From: Conservatibacter flavescens
Lineage (GTDB): Bacteria > Pseudomonadota > Gammaproteobacteria > Enterobacterales > Pasteurellaceae
Direction: 5' to 3'
NCBI RefSeq assembly: GCF_002795425.1
Contig: NZ_PHHA01000006.1
Location: 1-64,000 of the forward strand
DNA: 64,000 nucleotides
This document shows positions 1 to 8,405 of this stretch, piece by piece. The translations under genes were made by a program, and so were the position numbers. The first letter of the stretch is position 1. The number at the start of each line of letters is the position of its first letter. Below the pieces are notes generated by a model that had not been told where the DNA came from, searched no databases, and worked only from the letters and a program-made list of their open reading frames with translations.

Positions 1-9
1 TAGGATCAT
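1..9 (-). CDS. Possible start of a further operon gene (only 3 codons visible)
   Basis: On the minus strand an ATG at 9-7 overlaps the TGA stop (8-6) of the aldolase gene as ATGA, the usual sign of translational coupling. The frame stays open to the window edge, but only three codons can be seen. This suggests that the transporter/aldolase operon continues to the left. No product can be inferred. Confidence 0.3.
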
Positions 10-950
10 CCCGCTACAGAATAGGGAGTTAATTTTAATTTCTGTCTAAAAATGTTAGAGGCTTGCATGATGTGATCCAGTAATGCTTCTACTGCCCAAT
101 ATTTTGTAAGTAGCTCTTCTTGCATCACGCGGGAATGATAATATTTAAATGTGCCGATTTTGGTGTGCATTAATTTCGCGATATTTGGATAGCCAAAACT
201 TTCTGCGGCGCCGCAAATGGCTAAAAAATGGGCGAGTTCTTGTACCATCGGATCTTTGCTGTGTTTATGTTTATACAAATACGCATAAAGATCGGGATGA
301 ATATTATTGAATACCCCTGAGAATCCTTCCGATCCGGCTTTCATGGCTTCAAATGCGATAGCGGCATTGGCGTTGACGATGGTTAAGTTGCTATTTTGGG
401 TCAATGCGACACGACGTTTTATGGTCTCTAAATCGCAAGAGACGTCTTTTAACACGAGCATATTATCAAATTCGGCAAAATAGCGGATTTCTTCATCAGT
501 TAATAAGCGACGATAAGGCGCGGGGCATTCGTATAATCCCAATTTGATATTACTTGGTAGGCGCGCGAGCAGTTGTTCAAAATGTGTTTTTAAGGCTTTT
601 GTGCCTTGATTATGGCAATCTAATCGGTTGGTAATTAAAATCACTGCATTTACGCCGGTTTGATAAATCGCGCTGAGTTCTTCCACTTGTTCATCTAAAC
701 TTTGGCCAACATGTGCCGAAGCCACAACCGGTATTCGCCCTGCTGTTTGCGCAAGTACGGTTTCGGTTATTTTGATCCTTTCTTCTAAGCTTAAAAATTG
801 GATTTCGCTAGATTGGCATGCGGCAAATAAGGTATCTGCACCATTGTGGATATACCAATCGGTTAAGTCGCGTAATCCATCATAGTCAATTTCATGGTTA
901 GCCTGAAATGGGGTCAACATAACTGGGATAATGCCTTGAATTGTTTTCAT
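6..950 (-). CDS. Dihydrodipicolinate synthase/N-acetylneuraminate lyase family aldolase
   Basis: A 314-residue class I aldolase of the DapA/NanA fold, expected to cleave or form a 2-oxo acid in the cytoplasm. The family's Schiff-base lysine is K168 (LVLKDV) and the catalytic tyrosine is Y140 (LGLYECP). The phosphate/carboxylate-binding motif, usually GTTGE, is replaced by CQSSE at residues 45-49. It is therefore unlikely to be the lysine-pathway DapA. The start is ATG at 950. It is the last fully visible gene of a minus-strand cluster after tctA, 15 bases away. Context with a tripartite carboxylate transporter and a sugar kinase/regulator suggests catabolism of a sugar acid or related oxo-acid. 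The substrate is unknown. Confidence 0.85.
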   Translation of the reverse strand: MKTIQGIIPVMLTPFQANHEIDYDGLRDLTDWYIHNGADTLFAACQSSEIQFLSLEERIKITETVLAQTAGRIPVVASAHVGQSLDEQVEELSAIYQTGVNAVILITNRLDCHNQGTKALKTHFEQLLARLPSNIKLGLYECPAPYRRLLTDEEIRYFAEFDNMLVLKDVSCDLETIKRRVALTQNSNLTIVNANAAIAFEAMKAGSEGFSGVFNNIHPDLYAYLYKHKHSKDPMVQELAHFLAICGAAESFGYPNIAKLMHTKIGTFKYYHSRVMQEELLTKYWAVEALLDHIMQASNIFRQKLKLTPYSVAG

Positions 951-965
951 ATTGTCACCTATATA

Positions 966-2468
966 TTAATGTTGTGCTTTAAAGTTTTTGATTATGCCCC
1001 ATACTTGTAGCATCACAATCAGTAAGAAGAATATCGCTAATCCTGCAGACACCGGACGCTCGACAAAGGCCATTAAGTTGCCATCTGATTTTGTGAGTGA
1101 GGCTAATACATTTCGTTCTAGCATTGGACCTAAGATCATACCGAGAATAATCGGTGAAATTGGGTAATGATTTTTTTGTAAAAAATACCCTAAAACGCCC
1201 ATAACTAGCATAACAACAACCGCTTCCATTGAGTTGTTAATGGCGTAAGCGCCAACGATGCTAAATATGATCACAATGGGGTAGAGAATATCTTTGTTAA
1301 TTTGAATTATCTTTTTTAAGAAATTCACCACAATGAGGGCTAAGGGGATAAGAGCAAGGTTTGCCAATAAGAAGATAATAAAGACTGCATATAATTTCTC
1401 AGGCTGAAATAAAAATAATGATGGCCCTGGTTGCATGTCTTTCATATACAGTACGCCGATAATAATCGCGGCCGCTGAGTCGCCCGGAATGCCAAACACT
1501 AATGATGGGATCCAACTTCCGGCTAAACTGGCGTTGTTGCTACTTGAGGCATCAATAATACCTTCTTCGGATCCTTTTCCATATTTTTCAGGTGTTTTGG
1601 AGAATTTTTTAGAAATGGCGTAGGAGATCCATGCTGCAATATCTGCCCCCGCTCCCGGTAACGCCCCAATTAATGTGCCAATAATGCTACTGCGCGCCAC
1701 GCTGCCTTTGCGTTTATTTAGTGCTGAACCCACGCCTTTAAAAATATTTAATCCGGCTTTTTCTTGTAGCGCTGGAATTGTCGAGAGATTCTCGGTTTTA
1801 TTGCGATTAGCATAATATTCTATGGCCCCTGAAATGGCGAATAACCCAATCATAGCCGGGATAAAACTGACTCCCTCATACAGTGAAACCAAGCCAAAGG
1901 TAAAGCGCGGTTGTCCTGTAAACTCATCAAAGCCAATGGTTGAAATGAGAATACCAAATAATAGGGTTAATAGGCTTTTTATAATAAATTTGCCTGCGAT
2001 TAAGGTTGCGCAACTTAGTCCTAATAAGGATAACCACATATATTCAAATGAACTAAATTTTAGGGCAAATTGAGCCAACATCGGCGCGGCTAACCCCAAG
2101 ATTAGCGTGCCTATCACGCCGCCAATCACAGAACTGGTTAAGCCTAATCCCAATACGCGATTGACTTTACCTTGTTTGACTAATAAATAAGAATCGTCGA
2201 CATAAGCTGCGGATGCTGGTGTACCGGGAATACGCAATAACGCACCGGGAATATCGCCCGCATAAATGGAAGACGCGCCAACAGAAATCATTAAGGCTAA
2301 TGCGGGTATGGGTTCCATAAAAAAGGTAAAAGGTACCATTAACGCAACAGCCATAGTTGCTGTTAGACCCGGAATTGCGCCGACAAATAAACCAAATAAT
2401 CCGGCCAGCATAATGGCGATGATCGCGTTTAGATCAATATAAGCTAGCGCATTGACTAAAATATCCAT
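966..2468 (-). CDS. Tripartite tricarboxylate transporter large membrane subunit (TctA family)
   Basis: A 500-residue integral membrane protein, full length for TctA. The N-terminal signature AIPGLTATM (about residues 31-39) and the second conserved stretch GDIPGALLRIPGTPAS (about 71-86) are both present. Around ten to twelve hydrophobic segments are visible. With TctB and the periplasmic TctC it forms a secondary, ion-driven importer for a carboxylate. It follows tctB by 9 bases and precedes the aldolase gene by 15, so the genes are almost certainly co-transcribed. The substrate cannot be assigned from the sequence, because family members carry citrate, terephthalate, glutamate and other acids. 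Confidence 0.93.
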   Translation of the reverse strand: MDILVNALAYIDLNAIIAIMLAGLFGLFVGAIPGLTATMAVALMVPFTFFMEPIPALALMISVGASSIYAGDIPGALLRIPGTPASAAYVDDSYLLVKQGKVNRVLGLGLTSSVIGGVIGTLILGLAAPMLAQFALKFSSFEYMWLSLLGLSCATLIAGKFIIKSLLTLLFGILISTIGFDEFTGQPRFTFGLVSLYEGVSFIPAMIGLFAISGAIEYYANRNKTENLSTIPALQEKAGLNIFKGVGSALNKRKGSVARSSIIGTLIGALPGAGADIAAWISYAISKKFSKTPEKYGKGSEEGIIDASSSNNASLAGSWIPSLVFGIPGDSAAAIIIGVLYMKDMQPGPSLFLFQPEKLYAVFIIFLLANLALIPLALIVVNFLKKIIQINKDILYPIVIIFSIVGAYAINNSMEAVVVMLVMGVLGYFLQKNHYPISPIILGMILGPMLERNVLASLTKSDGNLMAFVERPVSAGLAIFFLLIVMLQVWGIIKNFKAQH

Positions 2469-2477
2469 AATCCATTC

Positions 2478-2924
2478 CTATTCAAATAATGCGCCCGTTG
2501 GCAGTGCGACTTGTAATACTTGTGCAAATACGCCGTAGATAGCCGCGCTTACCAACATTAAGAAAAGTGCGGTCAATATTTTATTTTTTTTCACCCATGG
2601 CAAGGCCATCAATATTAATATCAAGCCGGTTGTAAGAATAAAACCGATACGTTCGGAGAAAACGATATAAAATACAATGGCGAAACACACAAATCCCACT
2701 GCTTTTAACTGGTGATTTAGGTTGATGGATTGCACCACATAAGCATGTCTGATTTTTAATTCCATCACAAAATCCATTAGCGAAAATAACGCAACCAAAC
2801 ACCCGATAATGGTGGGATAAAATGCAGCGCCGTAGGCTGAAAAATCGGCATAGGTTATATAGCTATAACTCGCGATAAATAGGCCAAAGATACATAAAAT
2901 TAAAGGGGTAAATAATCTAACCAT
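2478..2924 (-). CDS. Tripartite tricarboxylate transporter small membrane subunit (TctB family)
   Basis: A small hydrophobic protein of 148 residues with about four membrane segments, the usual size and topology of TctB, lying between tctC and tctA. I chose the ATG at 2924, giving MVRLFTPL and a membrane helix straight away. A longer reading from GTG at 2960 would add 12 residues, but it runs through a perfect hairpin at 2931-2954 and has no ribosome site. Neither start has a strong Shine-Dalgarno sequence, so translation may be kept low relative to the binding protein. An AAGTGCGGT uptake signal lies inside the gene at 2565-2573. Confidence 0.87.
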   Translation of the reverse strand: MVRLFTPLILCIFGLFIASYSYITYADFSAYGAAFYPTIIGCLVALFSLMDFVMELKIRHAYVVQSINLNHQLKAVGFVCFAIVFYIVFSERIGFILTTGLILILMALPWVKKNKILTALFLMLVSAAIYGVFAQVLQVALPTGALFE

Positions 2925-2930
2925 CTTGTT

Positions 2931-2954
2931 ATACCCGTTGTTAGCAACGGGTAT
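2931..2954 (-). promoter_or_regulatory. Hairpin between tctC and tctB
   Basis: A perfect 10-bp inverted repeat (ATACCCGTTG, loop TTAG) lies just after tctC and just before the chosen tctB start. It has no run of T after it, so it is not a classic terminator. It could protect the 3' end of tctC mRNA and lower expression of the membrane subunits, a common way to make more binding protein than permease. That role is inference. Confidence 0.6.
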
Positions 2955-2979
2955 CCTCACGTCAATAAATCATCAAATA

Positions 2980-3930
2980 TTATTGAGAAGACAATAACTC
3001 TCCAAACTTCGCCTCCTCACTCGCCATAAATTGTTCTAGGGGCTGGCCATATAACTCCCCTACGCCAAATCCTTGTTTGTTGGCAAATGTTTGTAATTCG
3101 CCTTTGGCATAGACTTTTTTCATGGCATTCACAAGAGTTTCTTGCACATCCTGTGGCAAGCCTTTGGGCGCACTTAATACATTCCAACCGTATAATGCCC
3201 ATTTATATGGCGTGACCTCTTGGTAGACCGGAACATCCGGATATAAAGGATCGTTTACTTCTGAGGTGATAGCCAGATGTTTTACCATGCCGGCATCTGT
3301 CATACTTTTGGCTTCCCCTGGTGAAGAGGTGATAAGATCCACGCCGCCTGATACCAGTTCTTGTAGTGCCGCACTTGCGCCTTGAGCAGGGACAAATTTG
3401 ATTGCATCATTGGGTAAACCCGCACTTTTTAATATGCCTAATAAGTTTAAATGCCAAATGGAATTTAAACCGCTACCGGAGGCTTTTAGCTTGCCTGGAT
3501 TGTCTTTCGCATACTGTAATAAATCGTTAATGTGATTAAATGACGAATTTTTAGCAACTTGTACACCGCCATTTACCACTGCTAAACGTACGATCGGGGT
3601 ATAATCCTGATAACCGAGATCCGCCATTTTTTGATGACGCATTAACGCAATTTCTGCGGTTAGCACACCTAAGGTATAGCCATCTGGTTTGGCAACTTTG
3701 ATGGCATTATGCCCAACTACGCCACTTCCTCCCGTACGATTAACCACGTTGACATTGGTTCCTAATTCTTCTTGTAATCCTTTCGCGACTAAGCGCGCAA
3801 TCGTATCGGTGTTACCGCCCGCTCCCCAAGGCACAATAAGGGTGATTGGTTTTTCAGGATAAGCCGCCATTACCACAGAAGATGCAAAGATTGTGCTGAT
3901 TAATAGTGTTTTACTGATGCGTTTTTTCAT
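2980..3930 (-). CDS. Periplasmic binding protein of the tripartite tricarboxylate transporter (TctC/Bug family)
   Basis: A 316-residue protein with an N-terminal signal peptide (KKR then a hydrophobic stretch ending near VVMAA). The mature chain begins YPEKPITLIVPW, the typical Bug-family opening, followed by the ligand-loop motif GAGGNTDTIAR. The start ATG at 3930 has a good ribosome site (GAGGTG). It is the first transporter gene after the regulator/kinase and is followed by the hairpin at 2931-2954. It should capture an organic acid in the periplasm and pass it to TctAB. Bug proteins bind very different carboxylates, so no ligand is proposed. Confidence 0.92.
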   Translation of the reverse strand: MKKRISKTLLISTIFASSVVMAAYPEKPITLIVPWGAGGNTDTIARLVAKGLQEELGTNVNVVNRTGGSGVVGHNAIKVAKPDGYTLGVLTAEIALMRHQKMADLGYQDYTPIVRLAVVNGGVQVAKNSSFNHINDLLQYAKDNPGKLKASGSGLNSIWHLNLLGILKSAGLPNDAIKFVPAQGASAALQELVSGGVDLITSSPGEAKSMTDAGMVKHLAITSEVNDPLYPDVPVYQEVTPYKWALYGWNVLSAPKGLPQDVQETLVNAMKKVYAKGELQTFANKQGFGVGELYGQPLEQFMASEEAKFGELLSSQ

Positions 3931-3965
3931 CGTTCACCTCATTTATGTAGGAAGGAATACTCAAT

Positions 3966-5189
3966 CTATGATTTCGCTATAGATTGTTGCTGTTTAAGCT
4001 TGACCAAATGCCCTTTAGGCATATTAGAAGCCCCAAATCGTTCTACGCATAATGCCGCATATGCGGCGGCATAATCCGTCGCTGTAAATAAATCATCGCC
4101 CAATGCTAAACGTGCTAATAATGCACCATTAAACGCATCTCCCACGCCTGATTTATCATTCACTACCGCCTTATAAGCATTCACTTTCTGCACGCGCCCA
4201 TTTGTAGAAGCCATTGCTCCTTGTGCACCCAACGTTAGCACAACATTAGGAACGCCCATTTCATGCAATATATTAATCGCCCGTAATGCCGAGTTTTCAT
4301 CGCTAATGGCTATCCCCGTTAATTGCTCTGCCTCATATTGGTTGGGCGTGAGTAAATAAAGTGCGGTCAATATATCTAAAATTTCTGGTACAAATGGCGT
4401 GGGATCCAATACGATTTTTCGCTGATATTGCTGTGCGATTTGGACGACGGCTAAAATTGCCTCTAAATTATTTTCCATTTGTAACGAAATCAGTTCAGCT
4501 TGTTTAATCTCTTCTTCAATAGCATAAATATCTTCTAAATGAATTTTTTTATTGGCACCGCTATTGACGATAATTTGTTTTTCGCCATCATCTCTCACCA
4601 ATACAATCGCTAGCCCTGTTGGTGATTCTGACGATTCAAAAATAATATCTTTGATCAGACGGTGGCTGTTTAAATATTTTTTTGCATATTGATAAAACTG
4701 GTCTTGCCCAATTTTTCCAACATAGGTTACCGGCATATTATTTGCCGCAATGGCAAGGGCTTGGTTAATCCCTTTTCCACCAATCATATAATTACTGCTT
4801 TGGCTTGAAATTGTTTCGCCCAATTTAGGGAAATCCGAAATTTTGACGGCAATATCAATGTTAAATGAGCCTAAAATTAAAACTGTATTCTTGCTTAATA
4901 AGTTTTTATGGATATGTTCCCGGTAAATATTTGCCACATCGGGATCGAAATCCTGAAAAAATAAAGATTGAATCTCGTGGAAATCTAGATTCATACCTGA
5001 TTTTTTGATAATTCCGCCACGTACACGGGTTAATAATCCTTGTTGTTCTAATTTGTGAATATCTTGTCTGATCGTCTTTGCCGTTACGTCAAACTTTTTC
5101 GCCATGTATTCCGTAGGAATCACATGTGTCGTTTCCATTAAGAGCTTTAAAATAAAAAGTTGCCGTTCGTTTTGTGTAATATTTTTCAT
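3966..5189 (-). CDS. Fused DeoR-type helix-turn-helix and PfkB (ribokinase-like) sugar kinase
   Basis: A 407-residue two-domain protein from ATG 5189. Residues about 7-60 form a DeoR-type winged helix with the recognition segment VTAKTIRQDIHKLEQQG. Residues about 100-407 form a PfkB kinase with the opening GSFNIDIAV, the glycine motif GGKGINQ (137-143) and the anion hole/catalytic motif GVGDAF (D351). Upstream in-frame codons to 5261 would read into the palindrome at 5254-5283, so the shorter start is preferred. The kinase half is closest in look to ribokinases. The combination suggests a regulator that senses or phosphorylates the pathway sugar. It heads the TctCBA/aldolase cluster, 35 bases before tctC. 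Confidence 0.88.
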   Translation of the reverse strand: MKNITQNERQLFILKLLMETTHVIPTEYMAKKFDVTAKTIRQDIHKLEQQGLLTRVRGGIIKKSGMNLDFHEIQSLFFQDFDPDVANIYREHIHKNLLSKNTVLILGSFNIDIAVKISDFPKLGETISSQSSNYMIGGKGINQALAIAANNMPVTYVGKIGQDQFYQYAKKYLNSHRLIKDIIFESSESPTGLAIVLVRDDGEKQIIVNSGANKKIHLEDIYAIEEEIKQAELISLQMENNLEAILAVVQIAQQYQRKIVLDPTPFVPEILDILTALYLLTPNQYEAEQLTGIAISDENSALRAINILHEMGVPNVVLTLGAQGAMASTNGRVQKVNAYKAVVNDKSGVGDAFNGALLARLALGDDLFTATDYAAAYAALCVERFGASNMPKGHLVKLKQQQSIAKS

Positions 5190-5253
5190 CACAAGCACTA
5201 TACTGGCTTTTAGAGAGGAATAATGTGACGGAACAATAATTTTTAGGTGGGAA

Positions 5254-5283
5254 ATGAACATTTAGGTTCATTTAAATGTTCAT
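5254..5283. promoter_or_regulatory. Palindromic operator candidate upstream of the regulator-kinase gene
   Basis: Perfect 11-bp inverted repeat ATGAACATTTA / TAAATGTTCAT with an 8-base spacer. The spacer contributes a third GTTCATT half-site in direct repeat with the right arm. It lies about 65 bases before the proposed start of the DeoR-PfkB gene. Position and symmetry fit an operator for that regulator controlling the whole cluster, but binding is inferred. Confidence 0.55.
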
Positions 5284-5311
5284 TAAAAAAGAAATCAAAT
5301 AACTGGCTCAA

Positions 5312-5818
5312 TTAAACATCTAGCAATACCAAAATCGCAGCTTCTCCTCCCCATTCTTTTGGCGCTTGATGTAATGCTCTTACTTTGGGGTGTTGAACTA
5401 ACCAGCGAGGGATTTGGCGCTTGAGTGTATAGGTTCCGTAGCCGGTCATAATACTTGCACAATAGACATGTTCGCTTTCACAAGCTTGAATTAATGCGGC
5501 AAGTTCTTGTTTTGCCTGTTCGCGAGTTAGACCATGTAAATCTAAAAATAACTCTGGTGAAAAATCACCTCGTCGTAACTGTTTTAAAATATAAGAATCT
5601 TCACCTTCTCTTAAATATTTGACCGCACTTTCATCATTTAGAAGTGGCTCATATTCATCTGAAAAATAAAACAATGTGTCTTGTTTTTCTCGAATTTCTC
5701 GAATCTCTGCTTTTTTCTTTACATTCACGGTTCTCGGTGGCACAAAGGTATTTTGTGTTAGTTTTTTAGTGCCTTTAATCGACTCTCGAAATAATGCAAT
5801 ATCTTCCGCATCTAGCAT
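5312..5818 (-). CDS. smrB: Smr-domain endonuclease SmrB (collided-ribosome mRNA nuclease)
   Basis: A 168-residue protein with a C-terminal Smr domain. The first Smr motif is intact (LDLHGLTREQA, D93-L94-H95-G96), and the end HQAPKEWGGEAAILVLL matches SmrB of enterics. In E. coli SmrB cleaves mRNA at stalled, collided ribosomes. The second Smr motif reads TGYGTYTLK at about 125-133 where I recall HGHGKH-LK in E. coli, so two histidines are replaced by tyrosine. Whether that is general in Pasteurellaceae cannot be judged here. It is divergent from prmB, as in enterics. An uptake signal lies inside near 5621. Confidence 0.9.
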   Translation of the reverse strand: MLDAEDIALFRESIKGTKKLTQNTFVPPRTVNVKKKAEIREIREKQDTLFYFSDEYEPLLNDESAVKYLREGEDSYILKQLRRGDFSPELFLDLHGLTREQAKQELAALIQACESEHVYCASIMTGYGTYTLKRQIPRWLVQHPKVRALHQAPKEWGGEAAILVLLDV

Positions 5819-5949
5819 AGTGTTTTCTCAATTAGATAATAGATAATTTAGTCTATGCCTCACTATAACATGCTAACACTCATTGACTCAAATATGTTAT
5901 AAATAGCATCTTATGTTAAGATCACTGGATCTTATTTAGAGGAATAATT

Positions 5950-6885
5950 ATGTCTGAATATGTGGATGTCGATTTAGTCGACAAAGATCTCCATACCATT
6001 AAAGATTACTTACGCTGGACTTATAGCAATTTTAACCATGCCGATATATTTTACGGACATGGGCAAGATAATGCTTGGAGCGAGGCGATGCAATTAGTAT
6101 TAACAGCCCTACGTTTACCTTTAGATACGCCTTCCGATTTATTCGATGCGCGCCTGACACAAACGGAAAAAGAACGATTGATTGATTTGGTGATTAAACG
6201 TATTGAAGATCGAACGCCCGTTCCTTATTTAACACAATCGGCTTGGTTTTGCGGATTGGAATTTTATGTTGATGAACGTGTTTTAATTCCACGTTCGCCA
6301 ATTGGGGAATTAATCCAATCGGGGTTTGCCGGTTTAATCAAATCTGAACCTAAACGCATTTTAGATATGTGTACAGGCAGTGGGTGTATAGCTATCGCTT
6401 GTGCAGATCGTTTTCCAGAAGCCGAAGTTGATGCGGTGGATCTCTCTGTTGATGCCTTAAATGTGGCAGAAATGAATATTGAACGTTACGGCTTAACCCA
6501 TCGCGTTATTCCATTACAATCGGATCTTTTCCAGCAGTTGCCACAAGATCAATATGATTTAATTGTGACGAATCCGCCTTATGTGGATGCGGAAGATATT
6601 GACGATATGCCCGATGAATTCCGTCATGAACCGCTAATGGCACTCGAAGCCGGTGAAGATGGTTTAATACTGGTTAAACGTATCTTGGCCCAAGCGGCTG
6701 ATTATCTCAGTGATGATGGGGTGTTAATCTGCGAGGTAGGAAATAGTATGGTGCATTTAATTGAACAATACCCTGATGTTCCCTTTAATTGGTTGCAATT
6801 TGAACATGGGGGAGATGGTGTATTTGCAATTGATAAAGCCACGCTGTTGCAGTATAAAACGCGATTTAGCCACTCTTTAGCATAA
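5950..6885 (+). CDS. prmB: Ribosomal protein uL3 glutamine N5-methyltransferase PrmB
   Basis: A 311-residue class I SAM methyltransferase that methylates a glutamine of ribosomal protein L3. The SAM-binding stretch [16 protein letters not shown] is followed by the substrate-glutamine motif NPPYVDAED. The N-terminal region ([20 protein letters not shown]) is typical of PrmB rather than PrmC. The start ATG 5950 is preceded by AGAGGAA. It is divergent from smrB across 131 bases and is followed after 10 bases by a DUF4298 gene, probably in the same transcript. Confidence 0.95.
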   Translation: MSEYVDVDLVDKDLHTIKDYLRWTYSNFNHADIFYGHGQDNAWSEAMQLVLTALRLPLDTPSDLFDARLTQTEKERLIDLVIKRIEDRTPVPYLTQSAWFCGLEFYVDERVLIPRSPIGELIQSGFAGLIKSEPKRILDMCTGSGCIAIACADRFPEAEVDAVDLSVDALNVAEMNIERYGLTHRVIPLQSDLFQQLPQDQYDLIVTNPPYVDAEDIDDMPDEFRHEPLMALEAGEDGLILVKRILAQAADYLSDDGVLICEVGNSMVHLIEQYPDVPFNWLQFEHGGDGVFAIDKATLLQYKTRFSHSLA

Positions 6886-6895
6886 GAGGGGAACA

Positions 6896-7192
6896 ATGGA
6901 TACACAACAGGAAATCCAAGAGATGCAAGATCAGTATGGTCATTTGATGGCTTTGCTTCCTGCCCTTGAAAATAGTGTGGAACTCTGGCGTGAGGCGACT
7001 CAAAGAATGCAAACTCTTTGTGATTTTTATTTTAATCCAAAGTGGCTAGAATATTATGATGCTGCGGATCATTTTCAAATTGACACAAAGGGCAATTATA
7101 GTGTGTTGTCACAAGATGCAATTTGGAATCTTCTCGCTGAATATCAAACATTAACTGAACAGATAAAGCCTTTATTAGAACGTCTTGATTAG
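6896..7192 (+). CDS. DUF4298 family small protein
   Basis: A 98-residue, acidic, probably helical soluble protein. It has no signal peptide or membrane segment. The pattern QEIQEMQDQYG, LWREATQRMQTLCDFYFNPKWLEYYDA and a C-terminal helix match my memory of DUF4298, a family of unknown function. The start ATG 6896 has GAGGGGAAC just before it and lies 10 bases after prmB, so the two are likely co-expressed. I know of no assigned role. Confidence 0.8.
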   Translation: MDTQQEIQEMQDQYGHLMALLPALENSVELWREATQRMQTLCDFYFNPKWLEYYDAADHFQIDTKGNYSVLSQDAIWNLLAEYQTLTEQIKPLLERLD

Positions 7193-7215
7193 GTGAGCAA
7201 AACGTTATTTCTTTT

Positions 7216-7234
7216 AGGGCGTGCAATACGCCCT
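7216..7234. terminator. Hairpin between convergent genes
   Basis: AGGGCGT/ACGCCCT stem with a 5-base loop lies between the DUF4298 gene (+) and the M20 peptidase gene (-). No clear T run follows on either strand, so intrinsic termination is only possible. Confidence 0.4.
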
Positions 7235-7271
7235 TATCCTTAACTGGGTTTGCCAGCGGTCTGAGACACCG

Positions 7272-8396
7272 TTATTTATTAAATAGCTTTTCAATCACTT
7301 TTAACACCAAATTACATTTAGGCACAACAGAATCTACAACTAAATATTCTGTTTTCGCATGCATATTACCGCCTGTAGGCCCTAAGCCATCAATGGTTGG
7401 ACAACCTGCAGAAGCGGCAATATTTCCATCACTCATTCCCCCTGCATCAACCCAACTGATTTTACAGTCGAGCTCTTTTCCAGCTTCATCAAATAACAAT
7501 TTTAATTTTGGTAAATACTCTTCATCTATCATTGGCGCTTCATCATTGACCAATCTTTTTTTCGCTGTCACCCCATCCACCAGCGGATTTTCCAATATGG
7601 ATTTCAGCTGTTGTTCAAAAAACTCAACAGACGATGGTTTACGATAACGCATTTCAATGGTCAGTGAGGCAAAATCCGCAATCACATTGTGTGCCGTGCC
7701 ACCATTGGTCATCACACAATTAAAGGTATGTCCGGCTTCAAAATCATTAAGTTTAGAAAATGCGACAATAAAATTTGCGGCTTCAACTAACGCTGATCGT
7801 CCTCGCTCTGGGTTATTCCCTGCATGTGCGGCAACGCCATGAAACTCAATATCATAAGTGACCATGCCTTTACGGGTGGCAACCATTGAACCATCTTCGC
7901 GAGCCGGCTCCATCACAAAGCAATAGCGCGACTTTTTAGCATATTCTCGAATACTCTCTTTCGCATACAGCGATCCGATTTCCTCATGAGAATTCAAATA
8001 AATGGCGATATTATATTTGCTCAAATCTAGCTCTTGCGCTATATAAAACGCCAATAAAGCACCGGCCTTGTCATCAATAATGCCTAAAGCATTAATGTGA
8101 TTTCCTTGTCGAGTAAATGGCACATCTTTTCCTGAACCCACTGGAAATACCGTATCCATATGAGCGACAAATAAAATATCATACTGTTCAGCGGCTAAAT
8201 TATTACTCACTAGCAAACAATCGGTGACTTTATCGGTTGCCATAGGGATTTTTTGATGAGATAGGCCAAGTTTTTCCGCTTTTTGAATAAACCAATCAGC
8301 AACTTGATTCACCCCTTCTAAAGCATAACTCGGACTTTCGATTTCCGTTAATTCTTTGAGTTCTGCTAAAAAAATATCTAATTGTTCATTGCGCAT
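7272..8396 (-). CDS. M20 family metallopeptidase (carboxypeptidase G2-like)
   Basis: A 374-residue cytoplasmic zinc peptidase of the M20 family. Metal-site motifs are visible in order: AHMDTVFP, ALGIIDDKAGA and LNSHEEIGS, followed by the dimerisation-domain motif HAGNNPERGRSA and late ligands near GGNMHAKTEYL. Family members remove C-terminal residues, often glutamate, from small peptides or folate-like compounds. ATG 8396 has AGGAGAAG upstream. It follows yjiG by 9 bases, so it is the last gene of a yjiH-yjiG-peptidase operon. E. coli pairs the same membrane proteins with the isoaspartyl dipeptidase IadA. By analogy these proteins may handle a small peptide, but the substrate is unknown. Confidence 0.85.
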   Translation of the reverse strand: MRNEQLDIFLAELKELTEIESPSYALEGVNQVADWFIQKAEKLGLSHQKIPMATDKVTDCLLVSNNLAAEQYDILFVAHMDTVFPVGSGKDVPFTRQGNHINALGIIDDKAGALLAFYIAQELDLSKYNIAIYLNSHEEIGSLYAKESIREYAKKSRYCFVMEPAREDGSMVATRKGMVTYDIEFHGVAAHAGNNPERGRSALVEAANFIVAFSKLNDFEAGHTFNCVMTNGGTAHNVIADFASLTIEMRYRKPSSVEFFEQQLKSILENPLVDGVTAKKRLVNDEAPMIDEEYLPKLKLLFDEAGKELDCKISWVDAGGMSDGNIAASAGCPTIDGLGPTGGNMHAKTEYLVVDSVVPKCNLVLKVIEKLFNK

Positions 8397-8405
8397 GCTC
8401 TTCTC

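Noticed and set aside
2925-2960. GTG start of tctB giving 160 residues
   Set aside because: It would translate through a perfect hairpin and has no Shine-Dalgarno sequence. TctB proteins begin close to the first membrane helix.
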